DNA of 64,000 bases from Levilactobacillus tangyuanensis (GTDB lineage Bacteria; Bacillota; Bacilli; Lactobacillales; Lactobacillaceae): NCBI RefSeq assembly GCF_003946545.1, contig NZ_RHOA01000009.1:1-64000 (forward strand), written 5' to 3'. Below are positions 50,850-59,158 of the stretch, one piece after another. A model generated the notes under the pieces. It worked only from the letters and a program-made list of their open reading frames with translations, was not told the origin of the DNA and made no database searches. Numbering within the stretch: position 1 is the first letter of the stretch; each line of letters begins with the position of its first letter. The position numbers were made by a program, and so were the translations under genes.

Positions 50850-50975
50850 AATAGATCTACCTAAGACTCAGGTGGCCCAACGGCCTTAATTGACGCCTGC
50901 CGAGGCAGAAGTTTACTTAAACTTTTGTTTCCTTATGTCTTGGTGGCATAGGGATTTTTTTATCCCACCAATCTA
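50850..50975 (+). ncRNA. Ribosomal protein L10 leader
   Basis: The leader of rplJ-rplL has the layout of the L10 leader of Bacilli: paired GCC-containing arms (AGGTGGCCCAACGGCC, then TGCC-GAG-GGCA) and an AGAAGTTTACTTAAACTTTTG loop region, followed by competing hairpins. CCTTATG (50931-50937) pairs with CATAGGG (50947-50953) before seven Ts, a terminator; GGTGG...GGGAT (50942-50955) can instead pair with ATCCCACC (50962-50969). The L10(L12)4 complex would bind and choose between them. Confidence 0.8.
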
Positions 50976-50993
50976 CTCTGGGAGGTGAACAAT

Positions 50994-51500
50994 TTGAGTG
51001 AACAAGCTATTGCTATTAAAGCAAAACATGTTGATGCCGTTGTTAACAAGTTCAACAACGCAACGAGTGCCATCGTCGTTGACTACCGTGGTTTAACGGT
51101 TGAACAAGTAACCGACTTACGGAAGCAATTACGTGACGCTGGCGTTCATATGAACGTCATCAAGAACAAGGTTTTGACTCGGGCTGCCGACAAGGCGGGC
51201 TACGGTGACTTAAACGATGTCTTCGCAGGTCCTACTGCCGTTGCTTTCTCTGACGAGGATCCAATCGCCCCAGCTAAGATTTTGAAGAAATTTGCTGATA
51301 GTGTAGATGCCCTTGAAATCAAGGGTGGTTACATCGAAGGAAAGATCGTTTCCGTTGATGAAATCAACACCTACGCTACCTTGCCTAGTCGTGAAGACTT
51401 GCTCTCCATGCTGGCTAGCGAACTTCAAGCACCAGTACGGAACGTGGCCTACGCAATTAAGGCTATCGTTGACAAGGGTGACGAAGGCGACGCAGCCTAA
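50994..51500 (+). CDS. rplJ: 50S ribosomal protein L10
   Basis: A 168-residue stalk base protein that holds L7/L12 dimers. [21 protein letters not shown] (core VVDYRGLT) and [11 protein letters not shown] are typical; the C-terminal helix for L12 binding follows residue 135. Start chosen: TTG 50994, 6 bases behind GGAGGTG; the GTG at 50985 is part of that ribosome site. Autoregulated through the leader upstream. Confidence 0.97.
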   Translation: MSEQAIAIKAKHVDAVVNKFNNATSAIVVDYRGLTVEQVTDLRKQLRDAGVHMNVIKNKVLTRAADKAGYGDLNDVFAGPTAVAFSDEDPIAPAKILKKFADSVDALEIKGGYIEGKIVSVDEINTYATLPSREDLLSMLASELQAPVRNVAYAIKAIVDKGDEGDAA

Positions 51501-51548
51501 GTACCCACGCTACACAAAAAATAAACCCAATTATTGGAGGAAAATAAC

Positions 51549-51917
51549 ATGGCTTTTGATAAAGATGCTATCATCGCTTCTCTTAAAGAAGCATCCATTA
51601 CTGACCTTAGCGACTTAGTTAAGGCAATTGAAGACGAATTCGGCGTATCCGCTGCTGCCCCTGTTGCTGCAGCCGGTGCTGCTGGTGGCGACGGTGCCGC
51701 TGCTAAGGACTCATTCGACGTTGAGTTGACTGAATCTGGTGACGCCAAGGTTAAGGCTATTAAGGCCGTTCGTGAAATCACTGGTCTTGGTTTGAAGGAC
51801 GCTAAGGGTCTTGTTGACAACGTACCATCTGTCATCAAGGAAGGCGTTTCTGAAGACGAAGCTAACGACGTCAAGGAAAAGCTTGAAGCCGTTGGTGGTG
51901 TGGTTACTCTTAAGTAA
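51549..51917 (+). CDS. rplL: 50S ribosomal protein L7/L12
   Basis: A 122-residue acidic stalk protein. N-terminal dimer domain, an Ala/Gly-rich hinge (about 38-55), and the C-terminal factor-binding domain with [21 protein letters not shown] (core [11 protein letters not shown]). Start chosen: ATG 51549 with GGAGG 8 bases upstream. High codon bias like its neighbours, as expected for a very abundant protein. Confidence 0.98.
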   Translation: MAFDKDAIIASLKEASITDLSDLVKAIEDEFGVSAAAPVAAAGAAGGDGAAAKDSFDVELTESGDAKVKAIKAVREITGLGLKDAKGLVDNVPSVIKEGVSEDEANDVKEKLEAVGGVVTLK

Positions 51918-51940
51918 TCATCCAACTTCTGAAATAAAAC

Positions 51941-51988
51941 TCAGCGTCATCGTGTCGCATTATGCGGCGCGATGGCGCTGTTTTTTTG
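51941..51988. terminator. Terminator of rplJ-rplL, possibly bidirectional
   Basis: CAGCG-CATCG...CGATG-GCGCTG stem with an inner TCGCATTATGCGG hairpin, followed by seven Ts. A shorter T-run faces the convergent minus-strand gene. Confidence 0.88.
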
Positions 51989-51993
51989 TCCCA

Positions 51994-52347
51994 TTATTTT
52001 TTCCTAACGGTCAAGCTGGCCAGTAGAACTTCGACTCGTTGCTGACGGTTAGGTGTTATGGGAGAGTCTAATTCGTTCAAGATGGCGAACCCAGTGCTAA
52101 TGGCTGATTGACAGTGATCGTCCGTGTCAACCAAAAAGGCCACCTTTAAGAAAATTTCCAGGTCTTTCGTGGCAGTCAAATCACCAGCTAACGCAGCGTG
52201 GCCATAGCGTAAGATGACCGTTTTAAACTTTGTGCGTCGTTGGTTAGCCATACGGTGGGTTGTCCAATAGGGTAGGAAGAGGGCGACACCGACGGCTAAG
52301 AATTCCGCGAGTGCCCCGATCCACTCTGATAAGGGTCCAAGTTCCAA
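51994..52347 (-). CDS. Small membrane protein of unknown function
   Basis: A 117-residue protein with one N-terminal hydrophobic segment (IGALAEFLAVGVALFLPYW, about 9-27) followed by a cytosolic helical part rich in charged residues. I do not recognise the family. Start chosen: TTG 52347 with AGAGGTGAT just upstream on the minus strand; a longer frame from 52431 has no ribosome site and a poor N-terminus. It is convergent with rplL and shares its terminator. Confidence 0.65.
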   Translation of the reverse strand: MELGPLSEWIGALAEFLAVGVALFLPYWTTHRMANQRRTKFKTVILRYGHAALAGDLTATKDLEIFLKVAFLVDTDDHCQSAISTGFAILNELDSPITPNRQQRVEVLLASLTVRKK

Positions 52348-52592
52348 AGTTATCACCTCTGGGAAAGCGTAGCATAGGTTGTTGGTGGCTAGCTCACCAT
52401 TGCTTGTGGGCGGGCCTGTTCGGTGAGTCAATTAATGAGGTGTGGTGTAAGGGCAAGTCAAGGCCGCCTCGACGACCTAAGGAATTTCTGAAGCTTCTTA
52501 AATGTTTAGGTCAACCGGCTAGAAAATGATAGCTTTCTTCAACCTGGATGAGTAAGCTAGTAACAGAATGACAAACTGAACGGAGTGAAATT

Positions 52593-53288
52593 ATGGCAGG
52601 GACGATCCTAATCGTTGAGGATGACGAAGCATTGCTGGCGTCATTAACGACCGAACTACAATTTGAAGATTATACCGTTCTTAATGCGCGTAACGGTAAA
52701 GAGGCATTGACCGTCTATGAAACCAATCGTGGTCAGTTGGATTTAATGCTCTTGGACTGGATGTTACCAGAGCTTGACGGCTTGGGCGTTCTACGACGGG
52801 TTCGCAAGCACGATAGCCTGCCAGTTATCATGATGACAGCCCGGGACTATGTTGGGGACAAGGTGGCAGGCTTGGACACGGGGGCCGATGATTATATTAC
52901 GAAGCCCTTTGAGATTGAAGAACTATTGGCACGAATTCGGGTTATTTTGCGGCATCAACATCATCAGGAGGCGGCGGACACCCAACTACATGTTGCGGAT
53001 CTAACTTTGGACACACGGTCGCGGCAGGTCCTAAGAAATGGCAAACTTATTCAATTGACGCAGCGAGAATATGAATTGTTGCTGTATTTGATGAGAAAAT
53101 CCGGTCAGACATTAACCAGAGATGATCTTTTGGATGCCGTTTGGGGAGTGGATTTTGAAGGACAACCGAACGTGGTGGATGTTTACGTCCGCTATTTGCG
53201 GCGAAAATTACATGAAGACCCAACGGCGCCCCTGATTCACACGGTTCGTGGCATTGGTTACGTCTTATCAACGGATTACGACGGGTGA
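52593..53288 (+). CDS. OmpR-family response regulator
   Basis: A 231-residue regulator. Receiver domain (1-120) with acidic pair D10-D11, phospho-acceptor D55 in LLDWMLPE and K104 in TKPF; winged-helix DNA-binding domain (about 130-228) with LTQREYELLLYLM and VYVRYLRRKL. Start ATG 52593 after CGGAGTG. The histidine kinase begins 5 bases behind its stop. The pair precedes an envelope-modification cluster, which is its likely target set by context only. Confidence 0.95.
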   Translation: MAGTILIVEDDEALLASLTTELQFEDYTVLNARNGKEALTVYETNRGQLDLMLLDWMLPELDGLGVLRRVRKHDSLPVIMMTARDYVGDKVAGLDTGADDYITKPFEIEELLARIRVILRHQHHQEAADTQLHVADLTLDTRSRQVLRNGKLIQLTQREYELLLYLMRKSGQTLTRDDLLDAVWGVDFEGQPNVVDVYVRYLRRKLHEDPTAPLIHTVRGIGYVLSTDYDG

Positions 53289-53292
53289 TGGC

Positions 53293-54678
53293 ATGTCAAA
53301 GAACAAGATGAAAACGACCGCACAGGAGATTCAGTCACGGTTTCTTTGGTTACTGGTATTGGTGACGTTAATTATGGGTGTGTCAGTGATGGGAATGGTT
53401 GGCTATAAATTAGTGAAACAAAGTGAACAGTCTTCGGTCGAACTGATGGCTAGTTTGAAACGGTCGATTATTGACGACCGACCTGACTGGGATCAGTGGC
53501 GGAAGAGTAGTTCCATTAATACGAAGAACACCTATGTACGGGTACATAACAGCCGGTTGGGTAATGCGCCAGGGACCTACTACACGCCGAATACCAAGGC
53601 TTTCTTAGGCGCCAAGCATTATCAAATGCCATTTTTTCCAGCGGTTGCCTACAGCAGAGACTATGGGTTTACCTACTACCGGTCGGGGACCCGTCTTGGC
53701 ATAAAATCAGAGATTTGGCTCCGATTGGCCCCTGTGACAGCCATCCTGCTGTCCGTCATGCTGGTGGTACTAATGGTCATGGCCCTAACGGTCGGGCTGG
53801 GCTGGGTGTTTATTCGATTGACGGCCCGCAAGATCACAAAGCCGTTAACCGAATTGAACGTGGCCGCACAGGATCAGGCGGGGGCACAAAGCATTAAGGC
53901 AACCTTACCCATTCCGACTCATCCAAAGGAGGTTCATCAATTAGCGCTGAGCATCAACGATTTGTTGACGTCAATAAACGACCATGCCATGCAGGAACGG
54001 GAATTTATTTCCAATGCGGCTCATGAGTTACGGACACCCATTGCGGCCATCCGGGGCCACGTCCGGTTGGTCGAACGCCGAGGCGATCAGCACCCGGAAA
54101 TTATTCCGCGCTCCATTCAGTTTATTGATGATGAATCGGGCCGCATGCAGCGGCTGGTCAACAGTCTGTTAACCCTGTCGCGAGCGGATCGGGGAACCTT
54201 AAAGCTGACTTTTTTTGATGCCACCGAGGTTATCCGTGAAACCGTTGCTGAGGAGCGGGCAGTACGTGAACAGTCAATTGTGGTTAAGATTCCGGATCGG
54301 TTCGTGATTTGGGGAAATGCCGAGAGTCTACAACAGATCCTCATGGCGTTAATTGATAATGCTGGGAAATACTCACCGGGTGATCACCCCATCACGATTA
54401 CCGCCAAGACCGGCCAACTGGTCAATATCATTACCGTTCAGGATCTGGGGCCGGGGATCGCGGACGCCGATAAGGAACGCGTCTTCGAACGTTTTTATCG
54501 GGTGGATACCGCTCATAATCAAGCTGTGACGGGCACCGGACTTGGATTGGCCATTGTGTCACAGTTAATCAAGATGAACCAGGCAGAGATCCGTGTCTTG
54601 AATAATCAGCCACAGGGAACGAAGATGCAGATTAAATTTTTCTCGCCGGCAACGAATTCTGATAAATTCTCAGAATAA
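53293..54678 (+). CDS. Sensor histidine kinase
   Basis: A 461-residue membrane kinase. TM1 (about 18-40), an extracytoplasmic sensor part of ~100 residues with many Tyr and Arg, TM2 (146-175), HAMP (about 176-230), HisKA with H244 in SNAAHELRTPIAAIRGH, and HATPase_c with LIDNAGKYSPG (N box), DLGPGIADADKERVFERFYR (G1/F boxes) and GTGLGLAIV (G2). Start chosen: ATG 53293; a frame from 53248 overlaps the regulator without a ribosome site. The signal sensed is unknown. Confidence 0.94.
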   Translation: MSKNKMKTTAQEIQSRFLWLLVLVTLIMGVSVMGMVGYKLVKQSEQSSVELMASLKRSIIDDRPDWDQWRKSSSINTKNTYVRVHNSRLGNAPGTYYTPNTKAFLGAKHYQMPFFPAVAYSRDYGFTYYRSGTRLGIKSEIWLRLAPVTAILLSVMLVVLMVMALTVGLGWVFIRLTARKITKPLTELNVAAQDQAGAQSIKATLPIPTHPKEVHQLALSINDLLTSINDHAMQEREFISNAAHELRTPIAAIRGHVRLVERRGDQHPEIIPRSIQFIDDESGRMQRLVNSLLTLSRADRGTLKLTFFDATEVIRETVAEERAVREQSIVVKIPDRFVIWGNAESLQQILMALIDNAGKYSPGDHPITITAKTGQLVNIITVQDLGPGIADADKERVFERFYRVDTAHNQAVTGTGLGLAIVSQLIKMNQAEIRVLNNQPQGTKMQIKFFSPATNSDKFSE

Positions 54679-54707
54679 TCTCCTTTCGAGCCAGTATTAG
54701 ACCTTGG

Positions 54708-54762
54708 AACACTTAAGTATGATGGAATTAACCTCAATTCCAGCGTACCTAAGTGTTTTTTT
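54708..54762 (+). terminator. Terminator-like hairpin between the two-component system and the GT2 gene
   Basis: AACACTTAAGTA / TACCTAAGTGTT outer stem and GGAATT / AATTCC inner stem, followed by seven Ts. It ends 18 bases before the GT2 start, and no promoter fits in between. Confidence 0.82.
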
Positions 54763-54780
54763 GTTAAGGAGGATTTCGAT

Positions 54781-55722
54781 ATGCCATTAATCTCTATCGT
54801 GGTGCCCTGTTATAACGAACAGGAGAGTATCCCCATTTTCTATCAACGGGTTCAAGAAATTTTAAATAAGTACGACGGTCATCGTGAACGTTACCAGTGG
54901 GAGTATTGGTTCATCAACGATGGCTCGACAGATGAAACTTTACAGTGGATGCAGTACTTAAATGCTGCCGATCCAGAAAGGGTTCATTATGTCAGTTTTT
55001 CACGAAACTTCGGCAAGGAAGCCGCCTTGTTGGCCGGCCTTAAGCAGGCTGAAGGTGACTATACGGCGGTGATGGATGTTGATTTGCAGGATCCACCAGA
55101 ACTATTGCCCACGATGATTGAAACCTTGGCGACGACTGACAATGATGTCGTTGCCACGCAGAGGACCGATCGCAAAGGGGAACCCTGGTTACGGTCAAAG
55201 CTTTCCCAGGCGTTCTACCACGTCATCAACCAGATTTCTCAGGTGAAAATTGTTCCGGGCGCGCGCGATTATCGTTTGATGAGGCGGCGCGTCGTTCAGG
55301 CCATCGTTGGCTTACCTGAGGTTAATCGGTTTTCGAAGGGGATCTTTAGTTGGGTCGGGTATAAGACGACTTACTTAACCTTTGAGCATCATGACCGGGT
55401 AGCCGGCAAGACTCATTGGTCGATTAGACAATTAATGGATTATTCGTTGGACGGGATTATGAACTATTCAGAGGTTCCCCTCGCGATGGCTTCCTGGCTA
55501 GGTGGACTGTCGTTTGTGGCGGCACTCTTTAGCTGCCTGTGGATTGTCATCAGGGCACTATTATTCGGCAATTCGACCGCCGGTTGGCCATCATTAATCA
55601 CAATCATGCTGATGCTAGGTGGGCTCCAGCTACTGTGTCTTGGTGTTCTTGGAAAATATATTAGCAAGATCTACTTGGAAACGAAGCACCGACCGCTTTA
55701 TTTAATTAAAGAAAAACAATAG
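54781..55722 (+). CDS. GT2 polyprenyl-phosphate glycosyltransferase (CsbB/GtrB-like)
   Basis: A 313-residue family 2 glycosyltransferase that moves a sugar from a nucleotide donor to undecaprenyl phosphate on the inner membrane face. GT2 domain (1-230) with VVPCYNEQESI, NDGSTDET, D99-V-D101 (DxD) and a QDPPELLP phrase; two membrane helices (about 232-258 and 266-293) at the C-terminal end, as in CsbB, GtrB and DPM-like enzymes. Start ATG 54781 behind AAGGAGGA. With the YfhO gene downstream it resembles the csbB-yfhO pair that glycosylates lipoteichoic acid in B. subtilis. Confidence 0.92.
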   Translation: MPLISIVVPCYNEQESIPIFYQRVQEILNKYDGHRERYQWEYWFINDGSTDETLQWMQYLNAADPERVHYVSFSRNFGKEAALLAGLKQAEGDYTAVMDVDLQDPPELLPTMIETLATTDNDVVATQRTDRKGEPWLRSKLSQAFYHVINQISQVKIVPGARDYRLMRRRVVQAIVGLPEVNRFSKGIFSWVGYKTTYLTFEHHDRVAGKTHWSIRQLMDYSLDGIMNYSEVPLAMASWLGGLSFVAALFSCLWIVIRALLFGNSTAGWPSLITIMLMLGGLQLLCLGVLGKYISKIYLETKHRPLYLIKEKQ

Positions 55723-55733
55723 GGGGAAGACCT

Positions 55734-56402
55734 GTGAGTAAGAGTGATCGTCATCAGATTATCGCCATAGTGGTATTGGGTATTTTTACCATCCTGGCGA
55801 TACTCGTTAAAATTCAATTTGCACCATTATTGTCCCTGGACGAGTCTTGGCTTGAGCGGTTCCAAACTAGCGCCATCGGTCAACACACCCTGATTTGGCA
55901 TACCGTCACCACCCTGGGCAGTCCGGTGATTACGGGCTGTGCGATGGTGATCGTGAGCCTATTCCTAATGAGAACGCATCAGTGGAGCTGGGCGGCGTTT
56001 ATCCTGGCTACCTTGGTTGGTGGGGATGCTTTGTTGCTAGTGGTTAAGCATCTTGTGGGACGACTTCGCCCGATCCATCAGGTCATTCAGGACACCGGTT
56101 TTGGTTTTCCAAGTGGGCACGTCTTTAGTGCGGCCCTATTGGCCTGTATCCTGATTACGCTGATCGTTCGAAGCCTGGATCTCAATTGGTTGAGTTGGGG
56201 ATTAATCGCTGTTTTCAGCGTTGCCGTCATCGGGTTAATGTTGGCCCGACTTGGACTTAGAAATCATTATCCCAGTGATGTTATGGGTGGTGTCTTATTG
56301 GCAAGCGGTTGGTGGTTACAACTGCTGAGCCTGGTGGAGCGTCTCCCCCAATATTTTGAGAATGAAAGCGAGGCGAATAATCGTGCGGTTAAGAAAGGCT
56401 GA
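55734..56402 (+). CDS. PAP2 family membrane phosphatase
   Basis: A 222-residue membrane phosphatase with six helices. All three active-site motifs are present: K105-x6-R112-P113, P126-S-G-H129, and R172-x5-H178-x3-D182 (the usual Ser before R172 is Ala). Such enzymes dephosphorylate undecaprenyl diphosphate or phosphatidylglycerol phosphate. Start GTG 55734 follows AGGGGGAAG, 11 bases behind the GT2 gene. In this operon recycling of the lipid carrier is the likely role. Its end overlaps the YfhO frame. Confidence 0.92.
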   Translation: MSKSDRHQIIAIVVLGIFTILAILVKIQFAPLLSLDESWLERFQTSAIGQHTLIWHTVTTLGSPVITGCAMVIVSLFLMRTHQWSWAAFILATLVGGDALLLVVKHLVGRLRPIHQVIQDTGFGFPSGHVFSAALLACILITLIVRSLDLNWLSWGLIAVFSVAVIGLMLARLGLRNHYPSDVMGGVLLASGWWLQLLSLVERLPQYFENESEANNRAVKKG

Positions 56403-57063
56403 CGAGCAGCGACGTCGGTGGGAAAATGTTGGCTTGGCTTGGCTGATTGCATTAGGAATAGTGATGGTCGCCTTTGGTTTTTGGCACGTGACGCCATTTG
56501 GCCATCGCAACCTGTTGATGAGCGACATGGGAACGCAATATATTCCGTTGCTAACCGCGTTGCAACATGCCTTGCGGTACCAGACGTTTCATCTATTTTC
56601 CTTCTCACTCTCGTTGGGGAGTAACGTGGTGCCAACCGTTGCCTATTACCTCTTGAGTCCCTTTAATATCATTGTCTTGGCGTTTAGCGCCGCCAATGTT
56701 CCGATTGCGGCCAGTGTCATTATTATGGTAAAGATTGCGACGATTGCGGCCACGATGGCTTGGTTTCTGCAAGACCATTTTCTGACCAGTTCCCGGGTCA
56801 CGATTGTTTTTGCACTGGCGTTTAGTCTGAGTGGTTTCGTAGCGGTAGACTTCTTTGACCTGATGTGGTTGGACGCGTTAATCGTTCTACCATTGGTCGT
56901 GGCCGGGATTGATCGATTGGTCCGCGCACAGCGATTAGGCATGTTCTATGGTTGGCTACTGGTCAGCATGGTAACGAACTATTATTTGGGGTATATGATG
57001 TGCCTGTTCAGTATCCTGTACTTTGGCTATACGCTATTCAATCAGTGGGGGCGGCTGGGTTAG
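56383..57063 (+). CDS. YfhO-family GT-C membrane glycosyltransferase, N-terminal part (frameshifted)
   Basis: The first 226 residues of a YfhO-family polytopic protein: a short basic N-terminus, TM1, the conserved extracytoplasmic loop SDMGTQYIPLL with the catalytic-type Asp, then six or more helices. The frame stops at TAG 57061 within NQWGRLG, in the middle of the membrane domain. The continuing part is read in the -1 frame (next entry). Start chosen: GTG 56383 behind GCGAGG; TTG 56356 and ATG 56362 are possible and would overlap PAP2 more. If one G is restored in the run at 57047-57051 a protein of about 870-880 residues results, the usual YfhO length. Confidence 0.8.
   Translation: MRLRKADEQRRRWENVGLAWLIALGIVMVAFGFWHVTPFGHRNLLMSDMGTQYIPLLTALQHALRYQTFHLFSFSLSLGSNVVPTVAYYLLSPFNIIVLAFSAANVPIAASVIIMVKIATIAATMAWFLQDHFLTSSRVTIVFALAFSLSGFVAVDFFDLMWLDALIVLPLVVAGIDRLVRAQRLGMFYGWLLVSMVTNYYLGYMMCLFSILYFGYTLFNQWGRLG
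57047..57051 (+). other. G-run at the yfhO frameshift
   Basis: The run TGGGGGC holds five Gs. With six, the codons CAG TGG GGG GCG GCT GGG TTA GAG would read straight from the upstream frame into the downstream one. Thus the break is a one-base loss in a homopolymer, a -1 programmed shift, or a sequence error. Confidence 0.75.
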
Positions 57064-59003
57064 AGTCGAAGCAAGCCGGCTATGGCCGACTGGGATGGTT
57101 TACGCTGACGGGGGCGTTGAGTGGGCTTTCCGCGGCGGCTATCTTACTTCCAACCGGATTGGGAATGTTGTTGACGGCTAAGGGAACCGCCAACGCCATT
57201 AACTTTCGCCCCGTACCTGAGTTTGGCCTGGAGTTTTTCACACAATTTGGCCTCGGCGCCACGAACTTTACGCAACGGTTGATGCACGCACCCACGGTTT
57301 TTGTTTCCAGTGCGGTGGCCTTATTAGTGCTGACGTTCTTCGTCAATCCGATGATCGGCCGGCGGAAAAAATTCGCAACGGTTACCCTGCTAGGCATGCT
57401 CTTCCTGGGAATGTGGCTGCGAGTGTTTAACACGTTCTGGCATCTTATGCAGGCCCCAGCCGGTTTTCCTTTCCGTAATGTCTTCTTCTTTAGTTTTGTG
57501 ATGGTCATGGTCGGGTATGAGGCATGGATTGCCGAACCACGGCAAATTAGCCAGGGATGGCAATGGGTATTGCCTATCGGACAGGTCATGATCATGGTAT
57601 TGGGGGCCGGCATGATGCCCTTGATGCGCCAGTTAGTTAGTGGTCATTCGCCTAAGTTGGTGGCGTATTATGCCAAGATTCAACAGGTTCATTGGGGGAG
57701 CCTGTGGATCGGCTGCCTGTACGTGATTGTGACGGCTCTCGTCTTATTCATGACGCAACGTGCTTTGCGGCAGTGGACATTGGCGATGTTGGTAACGAGT
57801 GAACTCGGGGGTAACTTCGTCTTATCGATGAGTACGGGCAAGTTTGGTGATCAAGTAAAATACGCTCAGGCCTACGCTGAGGAAAATCGGCATATGGCGG
57901 GTGTCAATGATCCAGATGGTCAACTCTATCGGGTTCAGAACACTAATTCGCTGATTAATCAGGCCTATCAAACGACCTACAATAACTACAATGATAGTTT
58001 GTTGTTTAATTTTCATGGGATTGCTGGGTACAGTTCAACGCTGAATGATCGGACCCGGCAGACGCTTCATCAATTGGGCTTGTTTAGCGACAATGTTCGT
58101 CGAGTCAGTGACGTGGGCTTGACGCCGGTCACCGAAGCCCTGTTGGGCGTCAAGTCGACGGTGAGCTTGACGCCTACTCGCAGTCAAACAACGGCGACGA
58201 CCGGGTACAGTGGTATGGGATTTGCGGTTCCAGCCGGTTTAACGCGGGTGCCATTGACCATGAATGCCAGTCAAAATCAGGAGGCCATCTTACAGGCAAT
58301 TCGGCCAAGCGCAACACATGACGTGGTCCCAGCGAAGCAGCTAGGGGATCAGGTTAAGGTCGTTCATCGCGTTGGTGGCAAGGTGACGAAGTATCATTAT
58401 CATCACGTCATGACGCTAATGGCGAAGGCAACGGGCCCCGTGTATCTATGGGCCCCCAATGGGGAAACCAAGTATTCAACAATGACGGTCAATGGTCACC
58501 GGGTTAAGCCGACGTCCAACGCCAATGGGCATACGGCATTGATTAAATTAGGGACCTTTAAGCGCGGTCAAACGATGATTGTTCGGGTGGCCACTAAGTA
58601 TGCGACGGCTATTTACCATTTGGAAGCGGTGAGTTTCAATCAGGTCCAGGTAAACCGGGCCTTACAAATGCTCAAACAGAATCAATTAACGGCGACGACT
58701 AAAACGAGTCGTTGGCAAACCGTGATAAATGGCCAGGTTACCGGGACCACCCGCAAGGATCACTTGTATCTGGCATTAGCGGATGATACGGGTTGGCACG
58801 TCATGATTAATGGGCAGCATGTACGGACTCAGCGGACGCTGGGCGGGTTCATGAGTGTGCCAATTACCCCCGGGCATAATCGGGTTCGCTTAACCTATCA
58901 GGTACCGGGCGGCAGAAGTGGTTGGTTGCTATCAGGAATTGGGGTCCTTGATTTTAGTGGGTTAGCGTTGTGGTCACGGAGTAAACGGAAGCATAAACAT
59001 TAA
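57051..59003 (+). CDS. YfhO-family GT-C membrane glycosyltransferase, C-terminal part (frameshifted)
   Basis: About 650 residues in the -1 frame relative to the N-terminal part: the remaining helices of the GT-C domain (FPFRNVFFFSFVMVMVGYE and others), then a large extracytoplasmic part (NSLINQAYQTTYNNYNDSLL, GIAGYSSTLNDRT region), one last helix near the end and a basic tail (SRSKRKHKH). The second half has no frame break. On its own it lacks the loop with the catalytic Asp, so it should be inactive unless frameshifting restores it. In B. subtilis YfhO transfers GlcNAc from the lipid carrier to lipoteichoic acid; the same is inferred here. Confidence 0.8.
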   Translation, partial: AAGLESKQAGYGRLGWFTLTGALSGLSAAAILLPTGLGMLLTAKGTANAINFRPVPEFGLEFFTQFGLGATNFTQRLMHAPTVFVSSAVALLVLTFFVNPMIGRRKKFATVTLLGMLFLGMWLRVFNTFWHLMQAPAGFPFRNVFFFSFVMVMVGYEAWIAEPRQISQGWQWVLPIGQVMIMVLGAGMMPLMRQLVSGHSPKLVAYYAKIQQVHWGSLWIGCLYVIVTALVLFMTQRALRQWTLAMLVTSELGGNFVLSMSTGKFGDQVKYAQAYAEENRHMAGVNDPDGQLYRVQNTNSLINQAYQTTYNNYNDSLLFNFHGIAGYSSTLNDRTRQTLHQLGLFSDNVRRVSDVGLTPVTEALLGVKSTVSLTPTRSQTTATTGYSGMGFAVPAGLTRVPLTMNASQNQEAILQAIRPSATHDVVPAKQLGDQVKVVHRVGGKVTKYHYHHVMTLMAKATGPVYLWAPNGETKYSTMTVNGHRVKPTSNANGHTALIKLGTFKRGQTMIVRVATKYATAIYHLEAVSFNQVQVNRALQMLKQNQLTATTKTSRWQTVINGQVTGTTRKDHLYLALADDTGWHVMINGQHVRTQRTLGGFMSVPITPGHNRVRLTYQVPGGRSGWLLSGIGVLDFSGLALWSRSKRKHKH

Positions 59004-59012
59004 ACACAGGGG

Positions 59013-59047
59013 TGGGCCCGGAATTTGAAAGAATTCCGGGCCTTTTT
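59013..59047 (+). terminator. Rho-independent terminator after yfhO
   Basis: GCCCGGAATT / AATTCCGGGC stem with a TGAAAG loop and five Ts. Confidence 0.92.
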
Positions 59048-59106
59048 GGACTTATGAACGCTAAGATAAGTCACTAACATTACTGGCCGGTATGGTTGCC
59101 CCTCAA

Positions 59107-59135
59107 TTGTTTTCCAGTTTAGCCATTGGCATAAT
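59107..59135 (+). promoter_or_regulatory. Promoter of mprF
   Basis: TTGTTT (59107-59112), 17 bases, CATAAT (59130-59135) with TGG extension, 23 bases before the start codon. Confidence 0.6.
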
Positions 59136-59158
59136 GAAGGACTACGGGGGGTGTCATC

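Noticed and set aside
54117-54344. Antisense frame in the histidine kinase gene
   Set aside because: Shadow of the kinase coding strand, without start signals.
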